This document shows positions 13,253 to 15,607 of a DNA stretch of 15,607 nt, one piece after another; the stretch's first letter is position 1, and each line of letters begins with the position of its first letter. The notes under the pieces are model-generated. The model searched no databases. It was not told where the DNA came from and saw only the letters and a program-made list of their open reading frames with translations. The stretch is from positions 1-15,607 of the forward strand of contig JAHHSJ010000048.1 in NCBI GenBank assembly GCA_020025295.1. Reading direction: 5' to 3'. The position numbers and the translations under genes were made by a program. This stretch comes from Oscillospiraceae bacterium. Lineage in GTDB: Bacteria; Bacillota; Clostridia; Oscillospirales; Oscillospiraceae.

Positions 13253-13846
13253 TTAGTCGGCAGACTCCTCCACCTTGATGCAGCGATTGGTCAGCGCCGA
13301 GGCGGTTTGGGTCAGAGACTCGATATTCTCTTTACAGCCACTCATCAGCCAGCGCCGGAAGATGGCGTAAAAGCCATAGGTCAGAAACACCAGAATGTTT
13401 TCCTGCTCATCCGAAGTCAGGTGGACATAGTAGGTGCTCTGCTGACTCAGCTTGCTCCAAAACAGGTCTTGAATCCGCTGATCCAGCTGGCTCCAGAATG
13501 CTTCTCTGGTATTCTCGATCACAAAGGCACGCAGCAGAATCTGATGCTTCTGAATCAAGTCCAAAATCATATGCATCACTTGGTCCTGCGGCATCGGCTG
13601 CTCCTTGACCACCCGGCACAGATCATCCACCTCCTGCAAACATTCCACAAACAGCTCATCTTGCAGGTCGATCAGGTCATCGTAGTGCTGATAAAAGGTG
13701 GAACGGTTGATGTCCGCTGCACGGCACAATGCAGCCACAGAAATTTTATCCAAAGGCATCTGGGAAACCAGCGTCAGATAGGCTTTTTGCAGCTGATCAC
13801 AGGTTCGGCAGACGCGTTTATCCTTATTAAAAGGGGCAGCTCTCAT
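13253..13846 (-). CDS. TetR/AcrR family transcriptional regulator
   Basis: This 197-aa repressor-type protein has an N-terminal helix-turn-helix domain (about 12-60; KISVAALCRAADINRSTFYQHYDDL). The C-terminal effector domain (about 75-185) has the pattern FLTYGFYAIFRRWLMSGCKE, seen in TetR proteins of the DhaS-like type with a conserved Gly...Trp stretch. The ATG at 13846 is chosen because GGAG (13853-13856) lies six bases upstream. The ATG at 13858 is possible but has no ribosome site, and the TTG at 13906 is unlikely. It is divergent from the SDR gene across 210 bp rich in dyads, so it probably controls that gene and itself; the ligand is unknown. Confidence 0.9.
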   Translation of the reverse strand: MRAAPFNKDKRVCRTCDQLQKAYLTLVSQMPLDKISVAALCRAADINRSTFYQHYDDLIDLQDELFVECLQEVDDLCRVVKEQPMPQDQVMHMILDLIQKHQILLRAFVIENTREAFWSQLDQRIQDLFWSKLSQQSTYYVHLTSDEQENILVFLTYGFYAIFRRWLMSGCKENIESLTQTASALTNRCIKVEESAD

Positions 13847-13869
13847 ATGATTCTCCATTTCGTTAAAAA

Positions 13870-13952
13870 ATAAACAACACTTTTTGGAAATCCGTCGGAT
13901 AGCCAACAGTTCAAGGAAAGTTGTTGTTCGGTTTGAAGAAAAGGTTGTTTAT
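13870..13952. promoter_or_regulatory. Paired inverted repeats in the TetR/SDR gap, candidate operators
   Basis: ATAAACAAC (13870-13878) is the exact reverse complement of GTTGTTTAT (13944-13952). The right copy overlaps the SDR -10 element; the left copy lies in the TetR leader. Between them, GTTGTTGTT (13920-13928) and TTCAA/TTGAA (13911-13915, 13933-13937) add further related dyads. The layout suits a repressor that acts on both genes, but the actual site is not proved. Confidence 0.4.
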
Positions 13953-13960
13953 AATATAAC
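13933..13960 (+). promoter_or_regulatory. Candidate promoter of the SDR gene
   Basis: TTGAAG (13933-13938), a 16-bp spacer and TATAAC (13955-13960) are present. An overlapping choice is TTCGGT (13927-13932), 17 bp and perfect TATAAT (13950-13955). Either places the start near 13962-13967, just before the leader stem at 13968. A leader of about 90 nt follows. Confidence 0.6.
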
Positions 13961-13967
13961 AAGTGAG

Positions 13968-14007
13968 TGGCCGGTTTGCAACTGCTGCAAGAAAACTACA
14001 CCGGCCA
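13968..14007 (+). other. Nested stem-loop at the 5' end of the SDR transcript
   Basis: TGGCCGGT (13968-13975) pairs perfectly with ACCGGCCA (14000-14007). Stacked directly inside on the 5' side, TTGCA (13976-13980) pairs with TGCAA (13986-13990) around ACTGC. There is no T-tract, so it is not a terminator. It could stabilise the mRNA or be an extra operator. Confidence 0.5.
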
Positions 14008-14056
14008 AATGGAAGATTTCGTCTCAGAACGACGAGGAATTAAAGGAGGTTTTTCC

Positions 14057-14815
14057 ATGAAGAACTATATGGATCTGACCGGCCGTGTTGCCATTGTCAC
14101 CGGTGCATCTTCCGGTCTGGGCTATGCTTACAGCAAGGCTCTGGCTGAGAACGGCGCCAAGGTTGCCGCTTTTGCAAGACGTCTGGATCGTCTGGAGCAG
14201 CTGAAGCAGGAGATCGAGGCCGCCGGCGGCGTCTGCCTGCCCGTGCAGTGCGATGTCACCAAGGAAGACAATGTCGTTAACGGCGTTCAGAAGGTGATCG
14301 ACACCTTCGGCAAGATCGACATTCTGGTCAACAATGCCGGTGCCATCGAAGTGTGCCCCACTGTTGATCTGCCTCTGGAAAAGTGGAAGAAGGTCGTGGA
14401 CATCAGCCTGACCGGTTACTTCCTGATGGCCCGTGAGGTCGGCAAGAACATGATTGCCAACAAGTACGGCAAGATCATCAACACCGCTTCCATGTACGGC
14501 GAGATCGCTTCTCACCACAACCCCATTCTGGTCTACAACGCCACCAAGGGCGCTGTCCCCAACTTCACCCGCGGTCTGGCTCAGGAGTGGGCTGAGTACA
14601 ACATCACCGTCAACGCCATCGGCCCCGGTATGTTCCCCTCTGAGATGATGGTGATTGAGGACGCCACCCGTGATTTCCTGAAGGCCCGTGCCCCCATCGG
14701 TCGTCCCGGCCGAGTGGAAGAGCTGTGCGGTCAGCTGCTGCTGTTCGCCTCCGACGCTTCCTCCTACACCACCGGTCAGACCATCTACATTGACGGCGGC
14801 ATCACCAGCGTGTAA
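14057..14815 (+). CDS. Short-chain dehydrogenase/reductase (classical SDR, FabG/gluconate 5-dehydrogenase-like)
   Basis: This 252-aa enzyme is a complete classical SDR, an NAD(P)-dependent oxidoreductase of an alcohol/ketone pair. Visible are the Rossmann motif TGASSGLG (15-22), NNAG (92-95), catalytic Ser145 (NTASMYG) and Tyr160-x3-Lys164 (YNATK), then the C-terminal IGPGMFPSEM and TTGQTIYIDGG. Arg41-Arg42 after the second strand suggest a preference for NADP(H), by inference. It resembles FabG and gluconate 5-dehydrogenase-type proteins; the substrate (sugar acid, steroid or other) cannot be read here. ATG 14057 has a very strong AAAGGAGGT site (14042-14050). Codons are strongly biased (CTG, GGT, AAG, ATC), hinting at high expression. 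It is divergent from and probably controlled by the TetR gene. Confidence 0.93.
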   Translation: MKNYMDLTGRVAIVTGASSGLGYAYSKALAENGAKVAAFARRLDRLEQLKQEIEAAGGVCLPVQCDVTKEDNVVNGVQKVIDTFGKIDILVNNAGAIEVCPTVDLPLEKWKKVVDISLTGYFLMAREVGKNMIANKYGKIINTASMYGEIASHHNPILVYNATKGAVPNFTRGLAQEWAEYNITVNAIGPGMFPSEMMVIEDATRDFLKARAPIGRPGRVEELCGQLLLFASDASSYTTGQTIYIDGGITSV

Positions 14816-14851
14816 TTCTCTTTTACAAATAGCCTCTCCAACAACGAAACA

Positions 14852-14886
14852 GAAACACCCCAAGCATTCTTTGCTTGGGGTGTTTC
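14852..14886 (+). terminator. Terminator of the SDR gene
   Basis: A perfect 15-bp stem GAAACACCCCAAGCA/TGCTTGGGGTGTTTC (14852-14866 with 14872-14886) has a five-base loop. A CCCATTTTC tail follows. Confidence 0.83.
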
Positions 14887-14904
14887 CCATTTTCATACAT
14901 ACAT

Positions 14905-14941
14905 AAAAAAGTCCGCCGTCCTGTGGGCCTGGACGGCGGAC
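14905..14941 (-). terminator. Terminator of the PTS gene
   Basis: A perfect 11-bp GC-rich stem GTCCGCCGTCC/GGACGGCGGAC (14911-14921 with 14931-14941) has a nine-base loop. On the minus strand it is followed by six T. It lies 19 bp after the PTS stop codon. Confidence 0.9.
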
Positions 14942-14960
14942 AAAGATTCAATCCGTTATT

Positions 14961-15607
14961 TTATTTGCAGAGCTTCTTGAACTCGTCAGCCACAAACTGA
15001 ACCTTGGGGCCAATGACAACCTGAACGCTGTACTTACCGGGACGGATAACGCCAGCGCAGCCGGAGCTCTTGATCTTCTTCTCGTCCACAGCGTAGCGAT
15101 CCTTGACCTCCAAACGCAGACGAGTGATGCAGTTGTCGATGGATGCGATGTTATCCTTGCCGCCCAAGCCTTCCAGAATGATGGCAGCCATGGTGGTGTA
15201 GTCATCGTTCTTCAGCTCGATGCTCATTTCAGCCTCCTGATCATCCTCACGGCCGGGGGTCTTGAGGTTGAACTTCTTGATGGCGAACAGGAACACCAGA
15301 TAGAACACGACAAAGGCAGCCAGACCCAGAGGAATCAGCAGCCAGCTCTTGCGTGCTGCGGGCAGGAAAGAGGAGAAGATAGCGTCAGTCAGACCTGCGG
15401 AGAAGCAGAAGCCGCCGCGATAGCCCAGAGCAACGGTAACGGCAGCGAAGACGCCGTACAGCAGAGCGTAAACAACATACAGGGGGAAAGCCAGGAACAT
15501 GAATGCGAACTCGAAGGGCTCGGTGACGCCGCAGAGCAGAGCGCAGACAGCGGCGGAACCAACGATACCGATGGTAGCCTTGCGCTTCTTGGTCTTAGCG
15601 GTCTGGA
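14961..15607 (-). CDS. PTS EIICB permease, glucose/N-acetylglucosamine family (5' part outside window)
   Basis: Only the C-terminal 214 residues are present; the frame stays open to the window edge at 15607. This enzyme takes up and phosphorylates a hexose, using phosphate from HPr via EIIA. The EIIC end shows GVTEPFEFAFMFLAF, the substrate-region motif of the glucose/GlcNAc family, then GYRGGFCFSAGLTDAI, a last hydrophobic helix and FNLKTPGRED. The EIIB domain follows, with the phosphorylated cysteine in SIDNCITRLRL and an end like VQVVIGPKVQFVADEFKKLCK, split here as VQVVIGPKVQF and VADEFKKL. No EIIA domain is fused at the C-terminus, so EIIA must come from elsewhere. Glucose and GlcNAc cannot be told apart from this fragment. 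It is convergent with the SDR gene. Confidence 0.93.
   Translation of the reverse strand, partial: QTAKTKKRKATIGIVGSAAVCALLCGVTEPFEFAFMFLAFPLYVVYALLYGVFAAVTVALGYRGGFCFSAGLTDAIFSSFLPAARKSWLLIPLGLAAFVVFYLVFLFAIKKFNLKTPGREDDQEAEMSIELKNDDYTTMAAIILEGLGGKDNIASIDNCITRLRLEVKDRYAVDEKKIKSSGCAGVIRPGKYSVQVVIGPKVQFVADEFKKLCK

Noticed and set aside
13847..13906. A longer TetR protein beginning at TTG 13906 or ATG 13858.
   Set aside because: Neither has a ribosome site. ATG 13846 has GGAG six bases upstream and gives a normal TetR N-terminus.
14057..14815. Calling the SDR a bile-acid hydroxysteroid dehydrogenase.
   Set aside because: It is plausible for a gut clostridium with a divergent TetR gene, but no specificity residue can be read by eye and the sequence looks nearer to FabG/gluconate 5-dehydrogenase-type enzymes.
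1..15607. CRISPR arrays, insertion sequences, integrase or attachment sites, toxin-antitoxin pairs.
   Set aside because: No regularly spaced direct repeats, transposase or integrase motifs or small paired genes are seen. All gaps are explained by promoters, leaders and terminators.

Overview
The window looks like chromosome from an anaerobic, gut-type clostridium, probably of the Oscillospirales (Flavonifractor/Oscillibacter/Faecalibacterium-like). This is inferred from the moderately high GC coding sequence, AT-rich consensus-like promoters, AGGAGG-type ribosome sites, a rubredoxin:oxygen-oxidoreductase-type flavodiiron protein, a clostridial aldo/keto reductase with a ferredoxin-like tail, and many short genes separated by strong hairpin terminators. 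No mobile element, prophage, CRISPR array or rRNA is visible. The content is mostly housekeeping, transport and stress genes.

Left part (1-2710): the 3' part of a tRNA-Leu(CAA) ends in a perfect 48-nt palindrome and faces a second hairpin that ends a leftward gene for a YitT-family membrane protein. To its right, also leftward, is a two-gene unit: an aldo/keto reductase carrying two 4Fe-4S motifs, then a small four-helix membrane protein. The yitT promoter appears to lie inside the end of the small membrane gene.

Middle left (2748-7812): a complete leftward five-gene peptide/nickel-type ABC importer operon, in the order substrate-binding lipoprotein, permease B, permease C, ATPase D, ATPase E. 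Genes are 13-45 bp apart, with one clear promoter upstream and one terminator at the end. Gene order and protein sizes resemble nikABCDE as well as dpp/opp, so the substrate is open.

Middle right (7813-10621): a rightward CNNM/CorC-family transporter gene, then a rightward flavodiiron protein (FprA type). The terminator-like hairpin between them lies between the likely fprA promoter and the fprA ribosome site.

Right part (10586-15607): a leftward zinc-ribbon/single-helix/Ig-like surface protein is divergent from a rightward SpoVK/CbxX-type AAA+ ATPase. A leftward TetR regulator is divergent from a rightward, strongly initiated short-chain dehydrogenase. The window ends inside a leftward PTS EIICB permease of the glucose/N-acetylglucosamine family.

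The most interesting signals are not in the proteins but in the leaders. At least five genes (yitT, the importer operon, the CNNM gene, fprA and the SDR gene) have a promoter followed by a short transcript leader with a good inverted repeat. In fprA the hairpin has a T-tract that directly abuts the Shine-Dalgarno sequence. I did not find convincing evidence of a wholly new defence or biosynthetic system.
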